This document shows positions 22,904 to 28,705 of a stretch of DNA of 28,705 nt, one piece after another; positions within the stretch are counted from its first letter, which is position 1; every line of letters begins with the position of its first letter. Origin of the DNA: Ruminococcus callidus. Lineage in GTDB: Bacteria; Bacillota; Clostridia; Oscillospirales; Ruminococcaceae. The stretch is taken from the NCBI RefSeq assembly GCF_020709055.1, contig NZ_JAJFCK010000031.1, positions 1-28,705 of the forward strand, given 5' to 3'. The notes beneath the pieces are model-generated. The model was not told the DNA's origin, did no database searches, and saw nothing but the letters and a program-made list of their open reading frames with translations. The position numbers and the translations under genes are program-made.

Positions 22904-23059
22904 TCAAATTCCTTTTGATAGCTTTGCATTGTGAAGCATACGTTTCATATCGATCGGAATGCAAACCACGTTTGCATTGCAAGCATCTGCCTTTGCCTGC
23001 TCCGCTGCATCTGGAGCAGGCTTTTTCCTGCATGGGATCCGCTTGACAATAACTTTCAT
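22904..23059 (-). CDS. Unknown 51-residue early protein
   Basis: Starts MKVIVKRIPCRKKPAPDAAE and ends IDMKRMLHNAKLSKGI. GAAGGA lies 8 bases before the ATG, in the end of the preceding gene, and the GTG gene follows 14 bases later. It is rich in basic residues, alanine and cysteine. Part of this stretch can also be read in a second frame, but the ribosome site and gene spacing favour this one. Small and unrecognised. Confidence 0.5.
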   Translation of the reverse strand: MKVIVKRIPCRKKPAPDAAEQAKADACNANVVCIPIDMKRMLHNAKLSKGI

Positions 23060-23062
23060 GGG

Positions 23063-23329
23063 TTAATCCTTCTGGTTCAGAGTTTCATAATCTTCTCTGG
23101 AAATTGATTCGAGTTGTGTAAAATCCACATCCAGTGATGCAGCAACATTTCTCGACTGCACAGCATAGAATGCAAGAATTTCGCACGCACTTTCTTTTGT
23201 CGCATTTACTGTAGCGGTGCAATATCCGACACTACCTTCACCGCCAAAAATCAGAGCATCCCGTACTTTGTAGTAGAAATGCAGTCCCTTAGAATCCATG
23301 GTGTAATAGGTCGTGATTTTAGAATCCAT
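23063..23329 (-). CDS. Unknown first early-operon protein
   Basis: 88 residues from the ATG at 23329, which has a strong AAGGAGG 8 bases upstream; the longer frame would begin within the promoter leader. The sequence is MDSKITTYYTMDSKGLHFYY, then a beta-rich part ending in an acidic, polar tail (LESISREDYETLNQKD). It is the first gene behind the early promoter, so it is expressed earliest after derepression. No family recognised. Confidence 0.65.
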   Translation of the reverse strand: MDSKITTYYTMDSKGLHFYYKVRDALIFGGEGSVGYCTATVNATKESACEILAFYAVQSRNVAASLDVDFTQLESISREDYETLNQKD

Positions 23330-23348
23330 ATTTTTTTCCTCCTTTTCA

Positions 23349-23377
23349 TTTACTTTTGCCTTACTTTGTGGTACAAT
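23349..23377 (+). promoter_or_regulatory. Candidate repressor promoter
   Basis: TTTACT (23349-23354), 17-base spacer, TACAAT (23372-23377). It points toward the repressor gene, with a start near 23384. It faces the early promoter at 23420-23448, so transcripts from the two would overlap by about 30 bases. Confidence 0.6.
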
Positions 23378-23416
23378 TATCATAAGGCTTTTTATACCCT
23401 GTTGTATTGGTATGCT

Positions 23417-23464
23417 AATATTATAGTCCGAAAATATCGTACTGTCAATATTAGAGTACGAAAA
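23417..23464. promoter_or_regulatory. Repressor operator region
   Basis: Two 18-bp direct repeats, AATATTATAGTCCGAAAA (23417-23434) and AATATTAGAGTACGAAAA (23447-23464), match at 16 positions with a 30-bp period. Within them the half-site AGTNCG occurs at 23425 and 23455 and, inverted (CGTACT), at 23438. The three half-sites cover the early promoter's -35, spacer and -10. Confidence 0.7.
23420..23448 (-). promoter_or_regulatory. Early lytic promoter (perfect consensus)
   Basis: On the minus strand TTGACA (23443-23448), exactly 17 bases, TATAAT (23420-23425): both boxes match sigma-A consensus fully. Expected start near 23413, giving an 80-base leader before the first early gene. A promoter this strong needs firm repression, consistent with the overlapping operators. 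Confidence 0.85.
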
Positions 23465-23506
23465 AATCTTATTTTCAGCGTTACGAACAAAAAAGGAGTT
23501 ATAATT

Positions 23507-23914
23507 TTGAGCATTTTAGATAGAATTGTTGAGTTACTTGGAGAGCAAGACCAGAAGAAATTGACAGATTATCTTCACTTGAAAAAGAGTGCATTTACAG
23601 ATTGGAAATCCGGTAAGAGCAATTCGTACCGCAAATATCTTATTGAAATCTCTGAATTTTTTGGCGTTTCTATTGACTATTTGGTTTATGGAAATGATGC
23701 CCCGGTTCAAAATATCACTAATTCAGCAATCGGTGCGATGGGAGAGCACTCAACAGGTACAGTAAATATCCAAAATTCAAGCGAAAGCGAGGATGAACTC
23801 GCCAAAGAACTGGCTAAAATCCTAAAAAGCCTTCCACTAAAAGAACGCAGCAAACTTCTGAATATGATATATGACTTCGAGGAAAGTTATAAAAAAGGAA
23901 AAATGGAGGATTGA
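23507..23914 (+). CDS. Phage repressor (XRE family)
   Basis: 135 residues from a TTG at 23507, placed there because GGAG lies 8 bases upstream; the open frame to 23279 runs through the promoter region and is not credible. The N-terminal HTH is LTDYLHLKKSAFTDWKSGKS followed by LIEISEFFGVSIDYLVYGN, typical of lysogeny repressors. A serine/asparagine linker follows, then a helical C-terminus (LAKELAKILKSLPLKERSKL) for oligomerisation. No peptidase domain is present, so induction may not be by RecA-stimulated self-cleavage. Divergent from the early operon. Confidence 0.88.
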   Translation: MSILDRIVELLGEQDQKKLTDYLHLKKSAFTDWKSGKSNSYRKYLIEISEFFGVSIDYLVYGNDAPVQNITNSAIGAMGEHSTGTVNIQNSSESEDELAKELAKILKSLPLKERSKLLNMIYDFEESYKKGKMED

Positions 23915-23920
23915 TTATCG

Positions 23921-24406
23921 ATGTTTGGAAAAAAGAAATTGACTGCTTTTGATGCCGATTACATAAACAACTTGCTTAAACAGGTGCATGAAAGTGAGAC
24001 CATTGTCAATCGAACAACTAATCCAACTGTATTCTTTGGAAGATTGAATTTCTTATTTGATTGCTTACTAAATTTGAAAGATTATGAGAAATATGATATT
24101 TTTCATCCGGAAAAGCCCTCAGATGTTTTGAAAAACATTACAAAGAACCTTGAAAGTCACGTGAATGGATTTATTGATCGTGCATACACCGAAAAGAAAA
24201 AGAAAATAGCAAGCCTAAAAACTCAGACAGCAAAAACAAACAATTGGGAAAAATTTTTTGATTCAATGTTTGCTGCATTTGAACTTGCGAATACTTTCTG
24301 GACTGGAAACGGCAAAAAAGAAAAGCATTATAATGGGGTTCTCTATACAAAGGGAAACCTTAAACACTTAAAAGAATTGGAAGAAAAAACACTGATAAAT
24401 GAGTAA
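23921..24406 (+). CDS. Unknown protein co-transcribed with the repressor
   Basis: 161 residues, 6 bases after the repressor, with an AAATGGAGG site in its end. Helical, lysine-rich and without membrane segments (MFGKKKLTAFDADYINNLLK; later NNWEKFFDSMFAAFELANTF). It is AT-rich like the repressor. As it would be expressed in the lysogen, a superinfection-exclusion or host-fitness role is possible. No function is known to me. A hairpin terminator follows directly. Confidence 0.75.
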   Translation: MFGKKKLTAFDADYINNLLKQVHESETIVNRTTNPTVFFGRLNFLFDCLLNLKDYEKYDIFHPEKPSDVLKNITKNLESHVNGFIDRAYTEKKKKIASLKTQTAKTNNWEKFFDSMFAAFELANTFWTGNGKKEKHYNGVLYTKGNLKHLKELEEKTLINE

Positions 24407-24461
24407 GGGATAGGAACTTGTTCCAAACCTATTTGGTTCCAGTTCCTATGTTCCTATCCTT
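24407..24461 (+). terminator. Terminator after the repressor operon
   Basis: GGATAGGAAC (24408-24417) pairs perfectly with GTTCCTATCC (24450-24459), and further inner pairing (GGAAC with GTTCC) is possible. An AU-rich run follows. It begins one base after the stop codon. Confidence 0.65.
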
Positions 24462-24557
24462 AAAAATATTTTTTGATTAAAGATGCTTGTTTTTTCTAAA
24501 ACAAACTGTTCAAAACCACAAAAGCAAAAAAGCAGCGTATTTCCGACGTTTTGAACA

Positions 24558-24740
24558 CTTTCAAACACTTTTCAAACGCCGGTAAAACGCTGCCCTCAAA
24601 AATTAAACACCAAAACGAAATCGCCCGGAAAACAGAGGACATCCTCATTTTCCGAGCGATTTTTTTGACACTTCAATTTTCGTTCACTTTTCCAATTCTA
24701 TCTCATTCCACCCAAAACATCACGCATTTTCGCCACTTTT
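24558..24740. repeat. Candidate transposase end-binding repeats
   Basis: On the minus strand AAAAGTG followed by an A-rich core recurs: AAAAGTGTTTGAAAG (24558-24572), AAAAGTGAACGAAAAT (24676-24691) and AAAAGTGGCGAAAAT (24726-24740). A pyrimidine-rich run with three 10-base units (CCACCCTTTT, CCACCCTTTT, CAACCTTTTT) follows at about 24760-24790. Mu-like phages carry several transposase sites at each end. The gene-free stretch 24407-24806 otherwise holds only terminators. Confidence 0.35.
24618..24667 (+). terminator. Strong hairpin terminator near the phage end
   Basis: AAATCGCCCGGAAAA and TTTTCCGAGCGATTT form a 15-bp stem with a single G-U or mismatch position, an inner GAGG/CCTC pairing, and then TTTTTT on the plus strand. 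It would stop transcription leaving the repressor operon and shield the neighbouring DNA. The minus-strand U run is weaker. Confidence 0.85.
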
Positions 24741-24806
24741 TACCCCTTCCAATTCAATTCCACCCTTTTCCACCCTTTTCAACCTTTTTACGTTTCCCTT
24801 GTCAAC

Positions 24807-25334
24807 TCACACAAATGCATTTCGTATATGCCGAAACAAGCAACGATAGCCTGCCTCATGATCAGAAATTTGAGCAGATAAGTTACCCTCATCATCCTCA
24901 ACTATTTCCATTTTACAATCCATATTCAGCACTGCTCTTGTGTGCAGCGGACAAATGTGGCTATTATCTAAATCCATTGCTTGGAGTGCTTTTTTAGTTT
25001 GCTTTTCTGTATAGGTGAAAGAAATATTGTCTTTCAGACCTGATAATTCAAGCATAGTATGAAATAGCTTATCAGGATATAACTTCAATATTTCATTTCC
25101 AGATTTATCTTTGCTCTTTATTCTCCAGTGATACCTATCTCGCAGAATAGCCTGTGCGTGCTTTTCTTCATTAAGTGGATGTAAAAGATAGAAATCTATG
25201 AGTTTCAATATACTTGAATAAGAATACTCATTTTCTTCATTTGAGACAATCGATTCAAATTGCTCTATAATACCGGTATCAATAAAAGTTGTTTTACGTT
25301 CTCCGCATCTATGTTTCTTATCACTTCCCGACAT
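24807..25334 (-). CDS. Unknown AT-rich protein at the junction of the two prophages
   Basis: 175 residues from the ATG at 25334, which has GAGGTGAT 5 bases upstream; a longer frame starts within the promoter. Content is charged and mixed (KKHRCGERKTTFIDTGIIEQ; YSSILKLIDFYLLHP; GNEILKLYPDKLFHTMLEL). The last third has a C..H...C.......H..C pattern (ICPLH, MDCK, ISDHEAGYRC) that could bind zinc. It has its own promoter with a palindrome over the ribosome site. It may belong to either phage as cargo. No family recognised. Confidence 0.7.
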   Translation of the reverse strand: MSGSDKKHRCGERKTTFIDTGIIEQFESIVSNEENEYSYSSILKLIDFYLLHPLNEEKHAQAILRDRYHWRIKSKDKSGNEILKLYPDKLFHTMLELSGLKDNISFTYTEKQTKKALQAMDLDNSHICPLHTRAVLNMDCKMEIVEDDEGNLSAQISDHEAGYRCLFRHIRNAFV

Positions 25335-25337
25335 ATT

Positions 25338-25355
25338 AATCACCTCATGGTGATT
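25338..25355. promoter_or_regulatory. Operator-like palindrome
   Basis: AATCACC, four bases, GGTGATT: a perfect 7-bp inverted repeat covering the ribosome site of the 24807-25334 gene and the edge of its -10 box. It could bind a repressor (perhaps autoregulation) or occlude the ribosome site as an RNA hairpin. Confidence 0.55.
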
Positions 25356-25381
25356 ATAGCACATTTTGTCGAAAAAGTAAA
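25353..25381 (-). promoter_or_regulatory. Promoter of the junction gene
   Basis: On the minus strand TTTACT (25376-25381), 17 bases, TATAAT (25353-25358). The -35 box begins four bases past the stop codon of the tail chaperone extension, showing that the junction gene has independent transcription. Confidence 0.7.
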
Positions 25382-25384
25382 GCG

Positions 25385-25549
25385 TCAAAACGTATCAAAA
25401 TCCCTCTGATCCGCCAGCACATCATAATGACACTCGTCATTCTCCCGTTCGGTGAACATATCATTCACCAGACCAATGGTCAAAAAATCCAAATCGCCCA
25501 TTGACAAACCAAGCTGAACGCACCGCAACAAAAACAGCGGTGTGGTCAT
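25385..25549 (-). CDS. Tail assembly chaperone C-terminal extension (reached by -1 frameshift)
   Basis: 54 codons from the overlapping ATG at 25549, in the -1 frame of the preceding gene. The sequence LGLSMGDLDFLTIGLVNDMF then TEREND, ending DQRDFDTF, is the conserved T part of siphophage chaperones (GT product). It lacks a good ribosome site. Just upstream, a run of eight A followed by C gives the heptamer A AAA AAC in the correct register (plus-strand 25570-25576). Slippage there joins the two frames as ...KSKK-HRPIDRPMTT.... It normally recruits the tape measure, whose gene is missing here. Confidence 0.85.
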   Translation of the reverse strand: MTTPLFLLRCVQLGLSMGDLDFLTIGLVNDMFTERENDECHYDVLADQRDFDTF

Positions 25550-25923
25550 CGGTCGGTCAATCGGGCGATGTTTTTTTTAGACTTGACCTGTGTTTCTACG
25601 TTCAAACCCCAAAGGTCGATCAGCTGCGGCAAGATCTCATAAATGCTGAACGTGTTAAACTGCTCCAACCACTCGTCCGGCGATGCCGGAATGGCTGCAT
25701 CGGCGTGTTTTGCCATGATGTAGGCGATGTTCTCAAACACTTCAAGGCTCTCGATGTCCAGTGCGGAGGATTCCTCTGTATTTTCTCCCACAGACTTTTG
25801 CAGTGCTGCAAAATCCTGATAAATATCTCTGCGAAATTTCAGACGATACAATCTGGGAACTGCTGCACTTGCCTTAAAAGGCACTTCAATCCCATCAATT
25901 GTAATATTTTTCTGAATTGCCAT
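25546..25923 (-). CDS. Tail assembly chaperone (G-type) of the second prophage
   Basis: 125 residues, MAIQKNITIDGIEVPFKASA then PRLYRLKFRRDIYQDFAALQ. It has the beta-hairpin and helical layout of phage G-type chaperones, which coat the tape measure with the extended GT form. It sits 12 bases after the major tail protein. The A-rich slippery site is 22 bases before its stop codon. Confidence 0.85.
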   Translation of the reverse strand: MAIQKNITIDGIEVPFKASAAVPRLYRLKFRRDIYQDFAALQKSVGENTEESSALDIESLEVFENIAYIMAKHADAAIPASPDEWLEQFNTFSIYEILPQLIDLWGLNVETQVKSKKNIARLTDR

Positions 25924-25935
25924 ACTGCCACCTCC

Positions 25936-26553
25936 TTACGCTTTCACAGATGCTGCGGATGCTTTACCACTCTGTACAGCGGCAGCCAGATTTGGCATAT
26001 ATACCGCCTTGTACCAATTCTCATAAACCTCAGCATCCGTTTTCTCACAGGTTTTAGTTTTTACCAAACCACTGTTCAACGCCGTTGCGGTCAAAGACAG
26101 TGTTTCTGTTTTAACTTCCTTTTCGTCCTCAATGGTGCTGGATTCTGTTGCCGGACGAGAGGCAGAGTAACAGAACAGACAGTGCCGAATTTTATTCTTA
26201 TCGCCGCTGAATTCAAACAGCAGTGCAAACTGTGATACTTCTGCAGTATTGGTTTCCGTGAGAACGCCCTTTTCATCCAGTTTCTCACCGAGAATGTCTG
26301 TCGCAAACTCAAGCGGAACCAATGCGATTTCAAGATCGCCGGTGTAACCAGAGTTATTGTTGATCACATAGTACACACCATCATCAGCGTAAAAATTGGA
26401 TGCTTCACCTTCTGCATCGATAGACAGCGACACTGCACCGGGAATGCGAACCGGCTTTGCAAAAGTCGGCACACCTTCTTCATCATAAGAGGTGATTTTT
26501 GCATAGTGAACTTTGTTCAGACCGAATTTTACCTTGTTTTTCTCCATTGCCAT
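25936..26553 (-). CDS. Major tail protein (phi13 family)
   Basis: 205 residues from the ATG at 26553 (GGAGG 10 bases upstream); a TTG three codons earlier is unlikely. The pattern MEKNKVKFGLNKVHYAKITS, then FYADDGVYYVINNNSGYTGD and LEIALVPLEFATDILGE, is that of phi13-type tail tube proteins. It stacks as hexameric rings to form the non-contractile tube. The C-terminus is short, without an Ig-like extension, unlike the tail protein of the Mu-like phage. Confidence 0.92.
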   Translation of the reverse strand: MAMEKNKVKFGLNKVHYAKITSYDEEGVPTFAKPVRIPGAVSLSIDAEGEASNFYADDGVYYVINNNSGYTGDLEIALVPLEFATDILGEKLDEKGVLTETNTAEVSQFALLFEFSGDKNKIRHCLFCYSASRPATESSTIEDEKEVKTETLSLTATALNSGLVKTKTCEKTDAEVYENWYKAVYMPNLAAAVQSGKASAASVKA

Positions 26554-26558
26554 ATAGA

Positions 26559-26876
26559 TCAAACCTCCATCTCATAGAGTACTTCATACAATTCTTCCGA
26601 ATCAATGAATGTTTCTGTTTTTGTATAATAAATCTCGTGCTGGGAAAGCACTGACTCCACCTGTTCTTCCAATTCCGGCTGCTTTTTGTCTGTGTACAAT
26701 TCAATGTCCAGCTGTTTGCAACTGAAATATGCCAAATTATCTGCCGAAAACGTATTCTCTCCAGGAGATAAAAACAGCAAAAAAGGCGGTGCAGGGCTTT
26801 CGTCCTCGGCAAAATGATGGTAGGCGAAAGGCAGTCCCATTTCCTCCATCATTTCTGCGATTTGTTCGTAGGTCAT
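26559..26876 (-). CDS. Tail terminator-like protein of the second prophage
   Basis: 105 residues between gp10 and major tail protein, the standard place of the tail completion/terminator subunit. It is acidic and aromatic (FAYHHFAEDESPAPPFLLFL; CKQLDIELYTDKKQPELEEQ). The central pattern of two strands followed by a helix fits the gpU fold. The start overlaps the previous stop by 4 bases. Confidence 0.72.
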   Translation of the reverse strand: MTYEQIAEMMEEMGLPFAYHHFAEDESPAPPFLLFLSPGENTFSADNLAYFSCKQLDIELYTDKKQPELEEQVESVLSQHEIYYTKTETFIDSEELYEVLYEMEV

Positions 26877-27241
26877 GACAAAGCCCCCTCAATTAAATGC
26901 TCCAGCAACTGTACACCGTTTTCTTCCGCAGGAGCAATATGCGGTTTGCCGGATACCCGACCACCGCCACGCTTGGCATGGCCTTTCTCCAATAAATGTG
27001 CCAGTTGGTAATGATTCTTACTGTGGACAGTCATCTCCAAAGAGTGACTGTTTTCGCCAGTCTTTTTCGTTGCCCAGCTTTTTGCATATTTTCCGGTGTC
27101 CTTCGGAGCATTGGCGGAGATCTCGTTTTTCACTTGCGTGGCGGTTTTCCGGACAGCCTTTTTCATGGCAGTATCCGCAAGGTCTGCATATTCCTGCAAG
27201 CCCTGCATAATTTCCTCTGCAAGATTGTCAATACTGGTCAT
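26873..27241 (-). CDS. HK97 gp10 family neck protein
   Basis: 122 residues with the classical pattern: TATQVKNEISANAPKDTGKY then KSW, later YQLAHLLEKGHAKRGGGRV and PHIAPA. The family lies at the head-tail joint. Stop and start overlap neighbours. The gene is colinear with HK97 and is the second gp10-type gene in the window (the other is at 5103-5438). Confidence 0.93.
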   Translation of the reverse strand: MTSIDNLAEEIMQGLQEYADLADTAMKKAVRKTATQVKNEISANAPKDTGKYAKSWATKKTGENSHSLEMTVHSKNHYQLAHLLEKGHAKRGGGRVSGKPHIAPAEENGVQLLEHLIEGALS

Positions 27242-27575
27242 TTTGTCCTGCCTTTCTGGCTTCTGCAGTAAGTTTCAGATAGTCCTTGTGCAGATAATCC
27301 GGTGTAATACCGGTGATGTCATAAATATTTCCCTGAAACAAGATTCGGTTGCCTGTTACAGACGGCATCCAGTTTCGACTTTGCCGAATGAGAAATTCCA
27401 GTGTTTGTGTTTCTTTGGTCACACCAGCGTCCGTATGCTCCGCAGAAGCTTTCAAAGTCACTTTTGCCCAGCAGGAAAAGGCTTCGTCCCACACAGCGGT
27501 GTGATTTCCGATTTCATCGGTAACGACACGATTTTCCAGAAAGGTAATTCGCTGATTCAAAGTTCCAATTTCCAT
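27228..27575 (-). CDS. Head closure protein (SPP1 gp16/HK97 gp7 type)
   Basis: 115 residues, MEIGTLNQRITFLENRVVTD then WAKVTLKASAE...TKETQTLEFLIRQSRNW and DYLKLTAEARK. This beta-barrel pattern is typical of head-tail adaptors that close the head after packaging. It starts at the base where the connector stop ends. Confidence 0.9.
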   Translation of the reverse strand: MEIGTLNQRITFLENRVVTDEIGNHTAVWDEAFSCWAKVTLKASAEHTDAGVTKETQTLEFLIRQSRNWMPSVTGNRILFQGNIYDITGITPDYLHKDYLKLTAEARKAGQNDQY

Positions 27576-27856
27576 TACATCACACCCTCTCGCTGTGCAA
27601 ACAGCATGGCACGAAGCGTTAACGTCAGCTTGGAAAAGTCTGCGGTATTGCGGTTTTCATAGAGATAAGAAACCGTGTAGAGCATCGCTGTTCGTACCAC
27701 ATCTTCGTTTTCTGAAAAGCGTTCCTCGTCCATTCTTCCCACATCCATTACCAGCTGTTTTGCAGTTGAAATAAGGGAGAGCAACAATGTATCGTCATCT
27801 TCAAAATCAATCCGCAGATACTGCTTGACTTCCTGTAAAGTTACCACCCACTCCAA
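27575..27856 (-). CDS. Head-tail connector (HK97 gp6 type)
   Basis: 93 residues, MEWVVTLQEVKQYLRIDFED then LLLSLISTAKQLVMDVG and AMLYTVSYLYENR. All-helical layout of the gp6-like DNA packaging/connector family, which forms the ring below the portal. It comes 13 bases after the capsid gene. Confidence 0.92.
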   Translation of the reverse strand: MEWVVTLQEVKQYLRIDFEDDDTLLLSLISTAKQLVMDVGRMDEERFSENEDVVRTAMLYTVSYLYENRNTADFSKLTLTLRAMLFAQREGVM

Positions 27857-27869
27857 CCCCTTTCTCTGA

Positions 27870-28705
27870 TTACGCTTTCATGCCAAGCGTCTTTACAGCT
27901 TCGGTCAGAATCAGTCTGCCATCGACACGCTGAGAGGCGAGGAATCCAACCTGACCATTCATTGCAAATACTTCATTCAGTCGCTTAAAGGAGCGTCCCT
28001 GACGGTCGCCAATCCAGTAATAGCTGAAATCGCCGAAAGCGAGACACTTTGCACCTGCCTTGATTTCCGGCACATAACTGGAAGTGTAGTACGGACGATT
28101 GAGAATGGTATCCGGAACGCCAGCTTGTACAGACGGATTCCAGATGTAATTGCCTGTGTTATCTTTCAACTTGCGAAGTGCCTTTACTGTGGAATCATTC
28201 AGTACCCATACAGCTTTCTTGCGGTACGGACTTCTGAGGGAGTAGAAAAGTTCCATCACATCATCAAATGTAATGCTTGTACCTGTGGTAGAAGTGCCGT
28301 CTTCCGCACCACCTGTAGCATTGAAAATACCGGTCGGTTTTCCCTTACCGTCACCAACGAAGAATGCCTCTTCTTCCTTTGCACCAATACGGCGTGCAAA
28401 CTCTTTTGCAATGTAGGACGGCAAATCAAATACAGAATCGTTAAGGAGTTCTTCGGAGATCTTGATCGCTGTTCCAAGCTTATATGCGGAAAGCGATGCC
28501 TGTCCGAACGTATCATCAGAAAGAGAATACTGCTGTTCCTCGTCCATCCAGACAGCCTCGCCCTTGGAAGTCACAATCGGAATCTTGCGGTCGCCGTTGG
28601 AAGTTTTGATGACCGTTGCCATCTGGCGGAAAATGCTCTCTTCCTCCAACGCTTCCACCAGTTTTCGTTCGTGAGGTAGCAGTGTGCCGCCTTATCATCT
28701 TTCGA
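27870..28705 (-). CDS. HK97-type major capsid protein, 5' end cut and apparently frameshifted
   Basis: The frame from about 28691 gives GGTLLPHERKLVEALEEESI, then ELLNDSVFDLPSYIAKEFAR and EEEAFFVGDGKGKPTGIFNA: the central and C-terminal part of an HK97 capsid. Just upstream the same frame hits TAA at 28692-28694, while the neighbouring frame reads SKDDK, the expected preceding residues. Inserting one G (AAGGCGGC to AAGGGCGGC) restores SKDDKGGTLLPHE. This is either a real inactivating deletion or a sequencing error at a contig edge. An internal GTG at 28658 is an unlikely true start. Confidence 0.85.

Noticed and set aside
24551..24997. A 148-codon plus-strand open frame in the intergenic stretch
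   Set aside because: It runs through two hairpins and a pyrimidine tract, has no ribosome site, and overlaps a better-supported minus-strand gene.
1..28705. tRNA, rRNA or CRISPR arrays
   Set aside because: No cloverleaf, rRNA core sequence or regularly spaced direct repeats with spacers were seen.

Overview
The window holds most of a Mu-like transposable prophage, plus one end of a second, HK97-type siphoprophage. The host is probably a Gram-positive gut Clostridia member of the Oscillospiraceae/Ruminococcaceae type. I infer this from the strong AGGAGG ribosome sites, the gene families (Gp15, phage_min_cap2, GP20 scaffold, DUF2829, DUF6906, phi13-type tail protein) and a GC-rich backbone with AT-rich islands. 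No rRNA, tRNA, CRISPR array or tyrosine/serine integrase was seen.

Mu-like phage (about 24.7 kb down to 1, nearly all on the minus strand, continuing past position 1). A plus-strand XRE repressor and a companion gene (23507-24406) oppose an early promoter with perfect consensus elements, overlapped by repeated operator half-sites. The early operon (23329-15431) carries small unknown genes, a second small HTH protein, a MuA-type DDE transposase, a MuB-type ATPase, DUF6906, a DnaD-tail-like protein with a DnaC-like loader, GemA and Mor. It ends at a strong hairpin terminator. The next block (15313-13618) carries Mu gp25/gp26/gp27-like proteins and a NusG paralogue. A structured leader with an intrinsic terminator follows. 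Then come the head and tail genes: terminase, portal, minor capsid, accessory genes, scaffold, coat, connectors, tail tube, tail chaperones, tape measure and distal tail.

The accessory insert (7775-9107) is the most interesting part. The minor capsid (MuF-type) protein ends in an AT-rich JAB/JAMM metalloprotease domain. It is followed by a 51-residue acidic protein, a DUF2829/Tad2 anti-Thoeris protein and a small membrane protein. These genes are separated by copies of one repeated terminator. The layout suggests a swappable anti-defence or toxin cargo site inside the capsid operon.

Regulation, as inferred: repressor against early promoter; Mor for the middle genes; then the NusG paralogue as a candidate processive antiterminator, letting late transcription pass the terminator at 13341-13369 and several more inside the structural operon. 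No C-type late activator was recognised.

Second prophage (25385-28705, minus strand): tail assembly chaperone with a -1 frameshift extension, major tail protein, tail terminator, HK97 gp10, head closure, connector and HK97 major capsid. It stops exactly where a tape measure gene should follow, so the Mu-like phage, perhaps with the 24807-25334 gene, appears to have inserted there. The capsid gene shows an apparent one-base frameshift a few bases from the window end.
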